A DNA stretch of 64,000 nucleotides from Branchinecta lynchi (Eukaryota > Arthropoda > Branchiopoda > Anostraca > Branchinectidae), in contig JAKZAP010000003.1 of the NCBI GenBank assembly GCA_023053575.1, forward strand, positions 5,308,561 through 5,372,560. The letters run 5' to 3'. This document shows, one piece after another, positions 36,486 through 47,967 of this stretch. Every line of letters starts with the position of its first letter. Position 1 is the stretch's first letter. The position numbers and the translations under genes were made by a program. Below the pieces are notes generated by a model. That model searched no databases. It worked only from the letters and a program-made list of their open reading frames with translations, and had not been told where the DNA came from.

Positions 36486-36825
36486 AAATTTAAGGCACAA
36501 CACAGATGCAGACACATGACATTTTACAGAACAGTTACGCAATCAAGAACTCTAAAAGTGTTTAAGCCAGTGTTTAAGCGATCTTTCAAAGATATTTATG
36601 ATGACAGTTATGATGAACACAAACCATGTGTATCTTGCGACTATTTTTACGTGATGGGCTCGGCCACCATGATGATAAATGCCTTTTTACGATTTTTACC
36701 TTATGACGAGTAACGACGACAAACATTTTTACTGAGGGAAGGAGTATTTACAAGGGCTTAAAATTCAACCTGTGAAACGGAGCGGAAAGTAATGTAAGTA
36801 GAGGAAGAAGAAGTTAAATATATCA

Positions 36826-37281
36826 GTTGCTTTTTTTGCAGATACCATGGTATCTTTTACCACGGTAGCTGAATCTGCAATTAGTCGTGTTTGCAGTTAC
36901 TGTGGTATCTGATACACGGTTGCTCTGAAAAAACGACTATTGCTTGCACTTTTAAAAGTCATCCCAACAGAAAAACTGGTATCCAGCTACATAACTAATT
37001 TTCAAATTTCACATCGTTTATTGATAAACCAACTTCGTAGCTTTCTTCGTTAGAAGATGCTAAATTACGCTGGTCGTACATTATTAAAATAAATATCTTT
37101 CTCGCCAATTTGACAAAATCTGACGAAAGTGATATAACTTTTCAGATTCTACGATCAGTTACTACGGTCGAACCGTGGTGTTTGAATATCATATATCAGG
37201 ATAACTTGCCAGATACCACGATAATGCCCTCAAAAATCGCCTTTTGACCGCGGTATCAGATACCATCTGCAAAAACGCAAC
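36826..37281. mobile_element. MITE family E, copy 2
   Basis: GTTGCTTTTTTTGCAGATAC at the left, CTGCAAAAACGCAAC at the right, followed by TA. The interior (AAGTCATCCCAACAGAAAAA) is the reverse complement of copy 1. The TA before the left end has mutated to CA. Confidence 0.72.
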
Positions 37282-39274
37282 TATTGATTTGCTTGAGAAG
37301 TGCAAGTTGGCCCAAGGAAGTTTTGTCCATGTTTTGCTAAGTTTGCTCAAGTTGTCTTTAATTAAAGGACCCCTGAACAATGAAACCATAATTGAATACA
37401 CCATGGAGAATGCATTTACAGACATGGCCACGGAGAGCATTCTTCTCCTGAGCGTGACGTTTTCAAAATAGGGATGTTCTTTTCTGGAGGTTTGCACATG
37501 CAGACTCCAAGACAAAAAGCGCAATTCATTCAAATCTTGCACAGCGCTGGCCGCCCTGGCCGGATCGTGTTGGAATTTCTTCTAGATATACGTTTGGGCT
37601 TAACTGGTTAAAAAATATTCCAAAAGAAGGGTCGATTGGAGACAGTTGTTCATTTCTAAAATTGTTCGGTACTGAAATAACGACAGATGCAAAATGCAGC
37701 AAAAATCATAGCTTGGAAACACTATTTCGTATTTGGATTGGGTTTTCTGCAGGCAATGTGAACGGAAGTCATACAGATAGGGATGATACTTGGTAGTCTT
37801 CATTCAGGTGTCCTTTAACAAGATGAAAAATGGAGCTTAAGCCAGTCTGAAGGGGTCCGTTGAAGTCGTGGAAGCTTTGAGGTAACATAAGGGATTACAT
37901 GAACGTAATGCATGATTTTGCATGTCAGTTTGAAGGGATCTTTACGCGAGAAAAATAACGCAAGTAGCGCCAAGACCCATACTTTCCAAGTGCAGGAAAC
38001 GGGCCTTGCTCATACCCGCTCACCACGCTCGGGACAGTTAAAGCTAGCCAGACTTTCGAGCTTAGAAAATTTCCAGGACAGATAAGATGCGGTCTGCAAG
38101 CGTCGAGCGCATAATATAGAGTTATTAACAGGGGTGTTACTATGGGGGGGGGGGGGGGGTCTTGAGAAAGTACAAGAGGCAGTCTATCTTCAGGGTCAAC
38201 TTTTTTTCTTTCCCCAAAGTTGACCCTGAAGATTGACAGCCTGACGAGAACCCTTGCCAAAGCATCGTAACTGACATACCGGTTGTATGTATTATTTGAA
38301 TATAACTTTTGTCAGGCGAAGCCCGGCAAAGGTTAACTTATTTGTCAGCGCGAAGTGCCGGCAAACACAGAAGAACATAATATTTTGTATGCTTCTTCAG
38401 GCGTCCGGCGACTCGTCATTTGTCAGGCAAAACACTGAACAGGTCAAATTTCGCATGCTTCTGTCAGCCCCCGGCATTCTCGTCGACACATCGGCTTCTT
38501 TTTGTACATAGGAATAGAGAAAACTCAAATATTGTAGGCTATGCTTCTGTTGGGAGTCTTTCGACTTGTCAGCACATCGGGTTATATTTGTGCGTAAGAA
38601 ATCAAATCCTGCAAACTTTGTTGGGCGCAACGGGCTATCCTTACACGTAAGAAATCCAGTTCAGTAGTCTACTCGAGCGTAACATAGGTGAAGTCAAATG
38701 CATGCTGTATGGTTTGGTCGGGCGTCGGTATTCTAGTCCGCACATCGGGTTCTGTTTACACGTAAGAAATCAAATTCTGAAAAGTTTTGTCGGGTGCAAA
38801 GTTTTCCGGAAAAAAAACAGATTTAGGAAATTCGCCTGCGGCGCTTAGTTCAACTGGTTCTGACTTCTGGGTACAGCTGTTGGAAGCTTCACTTTTTAGC
38901 GAAAACAGAAAAGAAAAGCCGAATATGTGAATTTAAATATAGAAATTTACATAAAAAGAACTATCTCAACTGATGCATTACAGTTGGCTTTACAAAAAAT
39001 TTCAACTGCGTCGCATTCTTTAGTATTCTCATTCGGAAGAACCGTTTTAGGATTGAATTTCTTGGGGGCTGTAACACTTTTATGGTAGGTATAGCTAAAT
39101 TTTTCCGGAAAAAAGGCAGATTTAAAAAATTTCCCCTGCGGCGCTTAGTTTAACTTGTTCTGGGTACAGTCCTTGGAAGCTTCGCTTTTTAGCAAAGCTG
39201 AAATAAAAAGCCTAATACGTGAGCTTTAGTATACAAAATTTTATTGAAGAAAAATTTCACCTGATGCATTACAG
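37282..39274. other. Intergenic: hairpin at 38187-38232 and a 150-bp direct repeat
   Basis: CTTCAGGGTCAACTTT and AAAGTTGACCCTGAAG are a perfect hairpin at 38187-38232, next to a G run at 38143-38158. Blocks 38801-38950 and 39098-39250 are direct repeats (TTTCCGGAAAAAA, CCTGCGGCGCTTAGTT, TTGGAAGCTTC). CGTAAGAAATC words repeat in 38590-38790. No gene supported. Confidence 0.5.
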
Positions 39275-41190
39275 CAGAGAAAAATAACACTAGGGAGTAT
39301 CGCCAAGACTTGACAAAATTAGCACACACTTGAATGGCAACGATACTATCACCACTAGCGATAGTGAACGTCCCTGATGAAACTCATTCAGTCATTCACC
39401 AGCGCTGGCTCCGATAGCTTCATATTCTGGACATAGCAAAAAATGATACAGTCTCCATTGTTTTCTTGGTGTATGCAGACCGCTCCTTTTCTTTACTAGG
39501 AATGTATAAACACGCAAGTTTGTCTAGCTGTAAATGCCGCAGGCTTAGTGGGCGGCGCTAAGTAAGTAATAGTAAGTAATTTATTTATAACCCGCCGTTT
39601 TCAGAAAGCGGAGTAAATGAAGAAAGTAAATAAAACACATAAACATACACAAAAAGACACTTAATTTCAATCGTCGGCCAGGAAGCAGTGTAGAAGGTCG
39701 TGCGCTGGTTGGGTTCTGTTTTCAATGATTTTTGATAGCGAAGAAGAAACATCCAAAAGGGTAACAGTTGCATCTTGAATTTTGAACTTCTCCGTCAAAG
39801 TATGGTTATGGCATAATTTCGACAAGTGCAGCAGGTGCTTTGCATCTTTAAAATAACATGATCTCATCTTTTTTATCTCCTTCTTTCGCAGAACATGAGT
39901 GACACCAACGAAATAGTATAGAAGGAGCGCAGAAGGTGCTGTACAATTTTCCCAAAGCTTGACGATTATAGCGCCCCCGGTTGGGGACGATGCGCCCATA
40001 GGCGGTACGGATTGATCTAGAAACTTCTTGAACAACCGAAGAGCAAAATTTTGACAACGAGATTTGAATGTTATGCCAAGCCATCGTAGAGATTCTGTTG
40101 ATCTGACGACGAACGATCCAAGAGAGATAGAAGCTTTAGCATTCAAACGATTTGACGAAGGGTTGAAATGCAGGTACTCACATTTTGAGAGGTTAACTTC
40201 AAGACCGATTTTGAGAAGTTCCGACGACAGCTTACAGACATTTTTGGTGAGTGTGGATCGGGTACGGCTTACTAAGAGCAAGTCGTCCGCGTAAGCTATG
40301 TAGCTGAAGGCGTGGTCTTTATAAAAGTAAGCAGGATGCAAAGAATCAAGACAAGAAGATATGGCCGATTTGAAGATGTAGGGAGATAAGACTCCCCCTT
40401 GACGAACACCAGTTCGGACTGGAATAATCTCTGACAAGCTACCTTGCCATTTGAACCTTACTGAAGAATGACCATACCAAAATTTTAACAGATAGACAAC
40501 AGACAGATTCATGCCAGAAGTAATGAGAGAAAATAGGGCCTGAGAGTGCGTTATATTGTCAAAAGCACCAGCTATATCTATAGAACATATATGTATAGCA
40601 GACTTGTCGCGGGTAGCCTGTTTCATCATTGTTGTCAATATGTGATGAGCGTGCGCACAACTGGCGCTCGAACGGAATCCAAACTGCATTGAACCAAAGC
40701 GACATTTTTCAACTATTTCTGGAAGAAGGACGTATTCCAGGATTTTGCTTATGGTACAAGAAACTGTAATTGGCCGATAGCTTTTGCAAAGGTCCGCGTC
40801 TTTCCCTCGCTTAATCACCGATGTTATAGTACCCAAGAGGAAACTATTCGGAACCAAACCCTGGCATAAACAAATTTGAAATAGCAGCTGAAGGTGTTGT
40901 GTTAAAGCTGGACACTCAATTTTGAAAAAATCGGCACTAAGTCCATCAGAATCTGTAGAACCAGTTCTTCTTAATTTTCGGAAAGCAATTTCGATGGAAG
41001 AACAAGTAAGGGGAAGAACAGAAGGTTGAAATATCTTCCTTGGTAGGTATTTAAGAAGTAAATTTTCAAAGTGCTGCTGAATCTGGTTTTTGCAACCACT
41101 GAATAGACCACTGTAGCTAAGAGTATGACCCGTTTGCAAAACATGGAAAGCATAGGTCTTGGCGCTACTCCCTAGTGTTATTTTGCTCTG
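39275..41190. mobile_element. hAT MITE family D, copy 2, interrupted by a LINE
   Basis: Ends CAGAGAAAAATAACACTAGG and CCTAGTGTTATTTTGCTCTG, flanked on both sides by an exact 8-bp CATTACAG. About 290 bases of the left part and 70 of the right match copy 1; the remainder is the LINE at 39559-41123. Removing it restores the order seen in copy 1 (AGTGGGCGG ... GAGTATGACCCG). Confidence 0.85.
39559..41123 (-). mobile_element. 5'-truncated LINE inside hAT MITE D
   Basis: The 3' tail is ACTTACTTAC repeats at 39560-39580 (plus-strand AGTAAGTAATAGTAAGTAAT). GCTAAG is present on both edges and may be a short target duplication. The body carries the RT frame. Confidence 0.82.
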
Positions 41191-41268
41191 CATTACAGTC
41201 AATTCTACCCCGATTCTATTCAGTGCTGGTGGAAATAGAAGCGGCAACGGTATGTTTTGTCGGCACAT
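39667..41268 (-). CDS. LINE reverse transcriptase fragment (533-codon frame; first ~50 codons from the MITE)
   Basis: RT motifs in order: SYRPITVSCTISKILE (about 163-178), CSIDIAGAFDNITH (motif A, 228-241), [14 protein letters not shown] (motif B, 286-299), IAYADDLLLVSR (catalytic YADD, 324-335), followed by thumb and a short C-terminus. The first ~50 residues translate MITE D and unrelated flank, so they are an artefact of the insertion. No endonuclease. Distinct from the RT at 18967-20835 (YADD instead of FADD). Open, so the insertion is recent. Confidence 0.85.
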   Translation of the reverse strand: MCRQNIPLPLLFPPALNRIGVELTVMQSKITLGSSAKTYAFHVLQTGHTLSYSGLFSGCKNQIQQHFENLLLKYLPRKIFQPSVLPLTCSSIEIAFRKLRRTGSTDSDGLSADFFKIECPALTQHLQLLFQICLCQGLVPNSFLLGTITSVIKRGKDADLCKSYRPITVSCTISKILEYVLLPEIVEKCRFGSMQFGFRSSASCAHAHHILTTMMKQATRDKSAIHICSIDIAGAFDNITHSQALFSLITSGMNLSVVYLLKFWYGHSSVRFKWQGSLSEIIPVRTGVRQGGVLSPYIFKSAISSCLDSLHPAYFYKDHAFSYIAYADDLLLVSRTRSTLTKNVCKLSSELLKIGLEVNLSKCEYLHFNPSSNRLNAKASISLGSFVVRSTESLRWLGITFKSRCQNFALRLFKKFLDQSVPPMGASSPTGGAIIVKLWENCTAPSALLLYYFVGVTHVLRKKEIKKMRSCYFKDAKHLLHLSKLCHNHTLTEKFKIQDATVTLLDVSSSLSKIIENRTQPAHDLLHCFLADD

Positions 41269-41611
41269 TTTTTAGTCCGTCAGCACAAACCGGACGTCCC
41301 CCCCCCCCCAAAGGTAAAAGGCTAGAGACACCCCTCTGGGTACAGTCGTATAACATGAAATGTTATATTACCCATCAACAACACAAAGGAGAAAGAGATG
41401 GAGTATGGAAAAAAAAAGAAGGAAAACAGCGACTACAGAATCCAAACAACATCAACGTAGATACAAAATCCAACAAATCTTATCAGAAGAAAATACCCGT
41501 CCATGGGGGTGTGCAAAATCTTTATTAATAAGGTTCGCAACCAGATTATGGACACTTAGTATAGGGTCTGCGACAAAGTGCTGCTGAATCAAGTACTGGT
41601 TGCGAGACCCA

Positions 41612-41885
41612 GAGGCGTTACTAGCCAAATTATTTTTTTTTGGTGGGGAGGGGGGCATTTACCGACTGGCTGGTAATTTTTGCCGACTTCATCTGCAGAA
41701 AAACGACTATTGTCAACAACAAAAATTACCTTTTCGAAAAAACTCTAAAAATTCACTGATTTTCAGAAAAAGCTACTATTTTGACGAAAAATCGAGGCGC
41801 TTCGCGCCGACTCGATTATTTTTTACCGACTGACTGACAGCATTGGGAGGGGGGCCTCCCCGCTCCCCAGTCGTGACGCACCTGG
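41612..41885. mobile_element. G-run MITE family F, copy 2
   Basis: GAGGCGTTACTAG, T and G runs, ACGACTATTG words, GCGCTTCGCGCCGACTCG, ATTTTTTACCGACTG and terminal CGTGACGCACC, in the same order as copies 1 and 3. Confidence 0.6.
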
Positions 41886-42029
41886 TGAGACCAGCTGGGA
41901 GTTGAAGAAGAAATTTAGCAAATTTTAAATACAGTCTTCTTAGCTCTTTCTTATTCGTGGCGTTCAAAAGATCCCAAAATTATGGAGTATTCTGAGCCAG
42001 CGCTGGTGCATGCACGGCGGATTTTTCAG

Positions 42030-42125
42030 TAAGGACGTTCTCTATCGCTAGTACCGCTAGTGTCGCTGCTAAGTGTGGGTCACTTTTTTCGAGTCTCGGC
42101 GCTACTCCCCCGCTTTCTCAGTCTA
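42030..42125. mobile_element. Fragment of hAT MITE family D
   Basis: CGCTAGTACCGCTAGTG, AAGTGTGGGTCA and CGGCGCTACTCCC match the terminal 100 bases of family D in reverse orientation. The end is lost. Confidence 0.5.
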
Positions 42126-42184
42126 CTCGCATATAGAGTAATTCTCAAGCTAAAGCTGATCCTCATTGCTGGTTCCTAATTCTA

Positions 42185-42395
42185 GCCGCCGCCTGAAGAG
42201 GAAACTTGCCAGGAAGGACCGAAATATCACTGGAATAGATATTAGCGTAGAAAGCAATCAGATAGGCACAGATTTACCACATGCTGTCGAGACAGCGTTT
42301 TGAATTGCAAAGGAAAGTCAGGTACAAGTTATGGTCAGTCAAGTCAGGTACATATTTCGGCCCTTCTTGGCAAGGGTCATCGTCAGGCCGTTGCT
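42185..42395. repeat. Family A inverted pair
   Basis: A plus-strand core at 42195-42235 (CTGAAGAGGAAACTTGCC ... GGACC GAAATATC) and a minus-strand core at 42350-42390, separated by about 115 bp. Confidence 0.6.
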
Positions 42396-43781
42396 GGATT
42401 GGAAGGAACGAACCTGCTTTTTTTTTATTTTTCAGACAGTCATTAACTTCTTAGGATAAAACGACATGCGATATTGCGTTTTAGCTGATTCGGAAATTGT
42501 TATTGAAGGATAAATATTGATTTCTAGTGTCATATGTGCCGCTGTATTTACAAACCCGAATATTTAGCTCGGGATCCTTCATCTTTTTGTATTCGAGGGG
42601 TTAACCACTTCCCGGCACCGACCGAACAAGCGGCGCCGGCATCGATGCCGATCGTAAATTAGGCGACTCCCGCTCTAACATGCTAATTTTGATGCTCTAA
42701 TACGTGACAATAGGTGCCAGCAGCACGATATACACTAAAACTCTAGAGTGGGCAACCCCTCGTCTGCATCGCGATTTGTTCAGGTTGGGACAGTGTGTTC
42801 TGCCTTGTCTCCACACTTTTAAAACTCGGCATTCTCCAATGAAATCCTATATGCAGCTTCAGCTTTTTCCCTAGTTCTTACTGGATTTTTTTGCAGAAAT
42901 TTTACGGTTTATGCAAATTAGAACAACGAATTATCGCACTGGCAAGTCTCAATCACGCGGCACACTCCTGTCCCAAAGCATTCTGCAACCTCAGAAGCGT
43001 GGCGAATTCCTTCCGAAACTCTGACCTCATCAGAACTGCTCTGATTTTTGTGACAATTTTCTCGTTTCATTCCTCGACGCTCCAAAGGTACCGCCTGGAC
43101 GCTGGTATTTCCGTTATTTCGCGTATTTACTTCGATTATTAAAATTAACCCTCTTGACTGACAGACCTGGTTTAATTGCCAAGTATCGCGGCGGGAAACA
43201 CAAAGGGAAGCCCTGGAATTCCATACGCCTCGATTTCCGGAACGGCCTCGACTGGTTTCTGATATAGAGAGACTCTTAATCAAGGCCTAAGAAATCTGCG
43301 ACCCAAGATGGCTCAAGCAATGGTACCAATTCAGTAAACCCAACGGGGGGGGGGGGGGATTTTGAACCCCAATCCCCGGTTTATTGCACAGACTCAAAAT
43401 TTAATCAAAAGGTTCACTCCTAATCAACATGCAGTAGTCGAGTAGCATGAAGTATCGAGCATGAAGGGCATGACTTTTGTCGGGCAAAACACTACCCCCC
43501 CCCCCCCTCCCTTCCTAATGTTTCTAAGCCCCGGAATACCAAGCCTAAAACCCGAATGAAACACTCTAAGCTAACACTGTCATACCGAGAATGCAGTGAA
43601 ATCTGCAACCGATTCAAGCCGATATCCAGTTCTTTACCTTTAAATACTTTGTTTTCTAAATTTGAAGCTTAACTGAACTTCAAGGAACCGTACTTCAGTG
43701 GCAATTCCATCTTTTGGATCCAGACGGAAGTGAGAGCTTGTCATATGTAACTCTGTCCGTTTACATGTCGAATGGTTTGGG
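42396..43781. other. Intergenic, no supported gene
   Basis: Frames overlap on both strands at 42891-43283; one could be an exon (acceptor TTTTTTTGCAG at 42888-42898, donor CAAAG|GTACCG at 43088), but neither translation shows a known family. G run at 43345-43358, C run at 43495-43507. Confidence 0.35.
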
Positions 43782-43970
43782 CAAGGCCGTGTCCAGGGGG
43801 GGGGGGGGGTTAAGGGGTTGAAACACCCCCCGAAACATCCAAAAATAATCATTTTTATAGGCTTTTCCCTCTGATCTATGTGTTTTTTGTCAGCCCACCA
43901 GGCAACCGCCCCCCCCCCGAAAGGCACCCCCCCCCCTACCCCCCGAAATAAATTCCTGGATACGGCCCTG
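43782..43970. mobile_element. hAT MITE family L, copy 1
   Basis: CAAGGCCGTGTCCAGGGG to CCTGGATACGGCCCTG, flanked by exact 8-bp GGTTTGGG on both sides. The interior has CTTTTCCCTCTGATCTATGT and long G and C runs. Shared with 60072-60264. Confidence 0.88.
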
Positions 43971-43978
43971 GGTTTGGG

Positions 43979-46109
43979 ATATGTCGAGGATCGGCTCTTC
44001 AAAAAGCTTTCAATGGTCGTCGAGATTGTTGTTCTGATATCAACCGACGGAGGTATGTCAATTGTTAAATTATTTTTTGAACTGCGTGACTTCTGTATGA
44101 CATACTGTATGATTCAGTGTGACTTCTGAGAAGCGAAAACTCACAGTCAAAGATTCATAACTGACTGTTGAGACACATTTCCTTTGTGATTTAAAAAAAA
44201 AATCCCTCCCTTTACGCTGATAAAGAACTATTTAGTTGGCATAGGAAGTTATGCATTCAAAATCTTTCCTTGACAAATTATTATAGTTAGCTGTCGTAGT
44301 GTCTTTATTTCTTTTTTCGTGTTATAATGTTTTCTTCTCCTTTTCTATCTTCCTGTATTCTATGCCTTGTGCCTTCTAGTGAGTAACAAGTAAAATTATT
44401 ATTATTATTATTGATCCGTATGCCCTGCTATTATTTAGCTTATATAAGCTTGACAACGTGTTTCTCTAATACATGTAATGCACGGCCCTAATTAGATTGT
44501 TGTTTTTTTGTATTTGTTAAAATGATTACTGTTGATAGGCAAAAATGGTCTTAATTGTTTGAAATTTTGTGTTAAGGTTTCTGTAATATATACATTATTA
44601 AAGTTAGATCTGTACACATTAAAATCATTTTGTCCTGATCCACAGGGGCGTCACAAGTGCATTTTCGCATTTCGCATTTTACCGAATCTTTAAAAAAATT
44701 TACCGAATCCTAGAACTAAGAATTCGAGCTTTAAATTATGGAACAGAAACCATTACGTAGGAAGAGCAACAATAAAGGGCAGCGAACGACGATAAGCCAA
44801 CTATTAAGCGGTGTTTTGGCGAAGCCCACATGGAGAATACATTGCAGGTCATGATTGCACTAACAGCTTCTATCTATTATAGCCAATAGAAAATTAAATC
44901 GAGCGCCGTAGGCAAAATTTTCGAAATCCATTTTTTGTCTGTAGGACCGGATGGAGCGACGTTCCGGCAGCAGCAGCAACTGTAGTCTAGTCAATATACT
45001 ACCTATAATCACATAAAGTGAGCGCCGCAGGCGAATTTTTGTTTGCTTTTTCCTGCCAAATTTAATTTCCATCCAAAATCTAGATTTTAATGTTTCGAAA
45101 TCTCAATCCTAAAACTGTCTTAAACCCCCGTCAAATGACGCGCCCTTCCATACAACAGAGAATATTACGAAAAGTGCTGCAGGCGGAATTTTCGGAATAT
45201 TTATGATTAGATATTCTTTTTGGGATCAAAAATAAAAGTGAGTACTATCGATGATATCATAGATCATCCCTTTTGTCTGCGACCAGTGCTTCACTCGACC
45301 TCTTCTGACTTTCGAGGTTCGTGGCAACTTCCGAATCCTGGCAATTATAACGAATAAGTTACCGAATCCCAGTTATTATACCGAATTGTTTTGATATCGA
45401 AAGACTACCGAAAAATATTCATATTCGGTATACTTTCGTCGAAACTGGAACAAAGTTAGGCATCTAGTAACACTGTTTCATAATTATGATCGAGGGTATC
45501 CCGCTCCTCGAGCTTTCTTTCTATTGAGTAGGTCCAGTATGACGTAGGCCGGCTCTCGTAACTAGTAGATTGAGGTTTAGCATTAAACATGTTGGTCCTT
45601 TAGTCTGGGAAGGTTTATAGAGGGAGCTAAGGTCGAGAAGTGTTTTACTGGATTTCCGTAGCATGTTAAAAGTTGTCTGTTTTGCTGTATGTATATGAAT
45701 TTGATGCGTTATTCTCGGACGTTTAAGTTTTTTTTTTTTTTTAGAGTTAGCAGTGCTTTTGGCTGAATTTTCTTTTTGGTATTTGCTCTTTTTTGGTGGG
45801 GTGTCCCAGACCGGGTAAGTCAAGCTCCTTTCTTTCTTTACTTTCTTTACTTTCTTTACTAGGGCGTGCCATATCAGAATTCTTTCTTGTAAGAATAAGA
45901 CGTTTGAACCGTCATTTAAGAACAAAGTTAGTTTTTTTGTTAAACCTGTAGAATCTTTTTGTAATGTAACTTATTTTATAGTATTTAAAAAACGAAGTGG
46001 TGTTGACTTTAATACTTTAACCCACTTTTAACTATTCGCGTCATCTAAAAATAAACCCGTTTAATTTACTATTCTTCCTCCCTAATAATTTGAAATTATA
46101 GATATTCCT
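43979..46109. other. Intergenic: ATT microsatellite, CCGAAT-rich stretch, possible LINE fragment
   Basis: ATT repeat at 44395-44413. Repeated ACCGAATC words at 44680-44710 and 45340-45430 recall the satellite at 61655-62520. GAGCGCCGCAGGCGAATTTT-like words recur at 44900, 45020 and 45175. The 134-codon minus frame at 45521-45925 ends GPTCLMLNLNLLVTRAG, faintly like the start of a LINE ORF2 (CLLLNARSL-type), low confidence. Confidence 0.4.
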
Positions 46110-46600
46110 TCAGCAAAAGCCGACTGCAAATCATATTTGACGGGTCAAAACAGACAAGTCAGCTACATTTATTAGAGCTGAACTTTGACCCTTCTTGGCA
46201 AGGGTCCTCTTCTGGCTCAAGCCGCTCAAGCTGGAAAATGAACTTGCGGAAAAACAATTAAAGATTCTTCTTCTGCTTCTTCTCGGAAAATTGGTTGGAG
46301 TTAAAGCTGGTGCTGTGATTTCATTTTGGACAGGGCTGCTGTTTTTGCTGTTCGTTTGGGTCGTCGAAAGGGTAGAGATTGCTCTGCATTTTGCTTTTGG
46401 AGTCACTTGTTTCTTCTTCTTATTACCAGCTAAGATGGATACTTGTCGGCGGCACGTATGGCCGATTTGAAGTTCCGTATTTTGTTGACAGAAATTCCTT
46501 CAGCCCAAGGTGACTGCGAATCATATTTGACGGTGCAAAACAGATAAGACAGCTACATTTTATTAGAGCTATATTTCGGCCTCTTCTTCTTTGAACTGCA
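46110..46600 (-). mobile_element. Family A repeat and Penelope-like C-terminal remnant, copy 2
   Basis: A minus-strand core at 46180-46215 next to the same Lys/Gln/Pro-rich decayed frame as at 24010-24190 (46266-46440), then a second partial family A start at 46495-46585. Confidence 0.5.
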
Positions 46601-46782
46601 TACATTTAAAATGATTTCTGAAAATTTTCTCAAAATCTCACAAATATTTTACTCACAACAAATTAATTTCGAAACTTTCTTTTATTTTTGTTTCTTTAGC
46701 TTCCCTGTCTGATACTCTAGATGCGATTCTCCAGACCTCAATTTAAGACGAAGGTGAAAAACAACAAGACCTAAGGTTTCGA

Positions 46783-47967
46783 TGGGATCCAAAAAATCTA
46801 GTGTTTGATCCAGACAACTGGGTCTTGTCTTCACCAGATCCAGTATTCACCAGGCTAATCATCTGAGAAAACCAAGTTCAGATATACCTCTATCAGCCAT
46901 ATCTATTTTGATGATACTGACCGAAACTTCCTACTTTACTTCTGCCAAATTTCCAGTTTCGGCCGAATTCCGAGCGAACTACTTGTCCAGCAAAAAAAGA
47001 AAACTCAGAAATGAATTCAGCGTATCTCCTCATCCCTATAAAGGACATCTAATCAACTTCAAATAAAACCTTAACTTACAAACAAATTTCCTGTTTCAAC
47101 CGGATTCCGGACGAATTATATGTCCCGGTGAAGAATGATTGTCATATACAGACTCAGCGTCTCCTTAGCCCTAAATCTGTCCTCTAATCAACTTCAAATA
47201 AAACTTTTGCTTTTAACGAGTTTTCCGGTTTTGGCCGGATTCCGGGCGAACTATTTGTCCGGGTAGAAAATACTTTTTCATATAAGTGTTCAGCCCTTCT
47301 TACTCCTAAGTCTGTCATCTAATCAACTTAAAATAAAACTAACCAACTTTCTGGGTTTTTGCCGGATTCCGGACGAAAAGACTTGTCCTGCGAGAAAAGG
47401 GTTTTCATCATGGTATTCAGCATGTCTTCTTACCCATAAATCAAACATCTAATAAACTTCAAATAAAACTTTTACTTTTAATCAACTTTCCGGTTTTTGC
47501 CGGATTCCGGACGAACTACTTGTCCGGCGAGGATATGGTTTTCACGTTCGTGGTCAGCATGTTTTCTTACCCGTAAAATTTAATCCACTTCAAATGAAAC
47601 TTTTACTTTTAACCAACTTTCCGGTTTTTGTCGGATTCCGGGCGTACTACTTGTCGGACGAGAAAATACTTCTCACCATCGAGCTCAGCATGCCTTCTTA
47701 CCCCATCATCAACTATCATATTAGCTGTTTAAAAATATTTTGTTTGTCCCTTAATTTGAACCCCCTCCCCCACCCCTAAATGTAGGACTACAGAGCCCAT
47801 CTGCGAACTTGACCTTACACTTGACCCAGCGAATCTTCACACCAAGTTTCATCAAAATATCTCATTTCCTTCGAGAGTTATCGTGCTGACAGACGGACGG
47901 ACAGACGGACAGACGGACAACTTTTGCGATGTCATAGGTATGCCTCAACTTACGTTTTGGGATCCCA
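46783..47967. mobile_element. GGGATCCC family (C), copy 2, inverted, expanded by internal repeats
   Basis: From TGGGATCCAAAAAATC to CGTTTTGGGATCCCA. The interior has six tandem units of about 132 bp marked by TTCCGGACGAACTACTTGTC (at about 46968, 47105, 47239, 47368, 47504 and 47636). The GACATCGCAAAAGTTG end lies at about 47920 in reverse. Confidence 0.72.

Noticed and set aside
37189..37542. 117-codon minus-strand ORF as a gene
   Set aside because: Its C-terminal third lies within MITE E copy 2, so the frame is a chance fusion.
42918..43283. 121-codon minus-strand ORF as a gene
   Set aside because: Open on both strands with no family signature; reported only as unassigned sequence.
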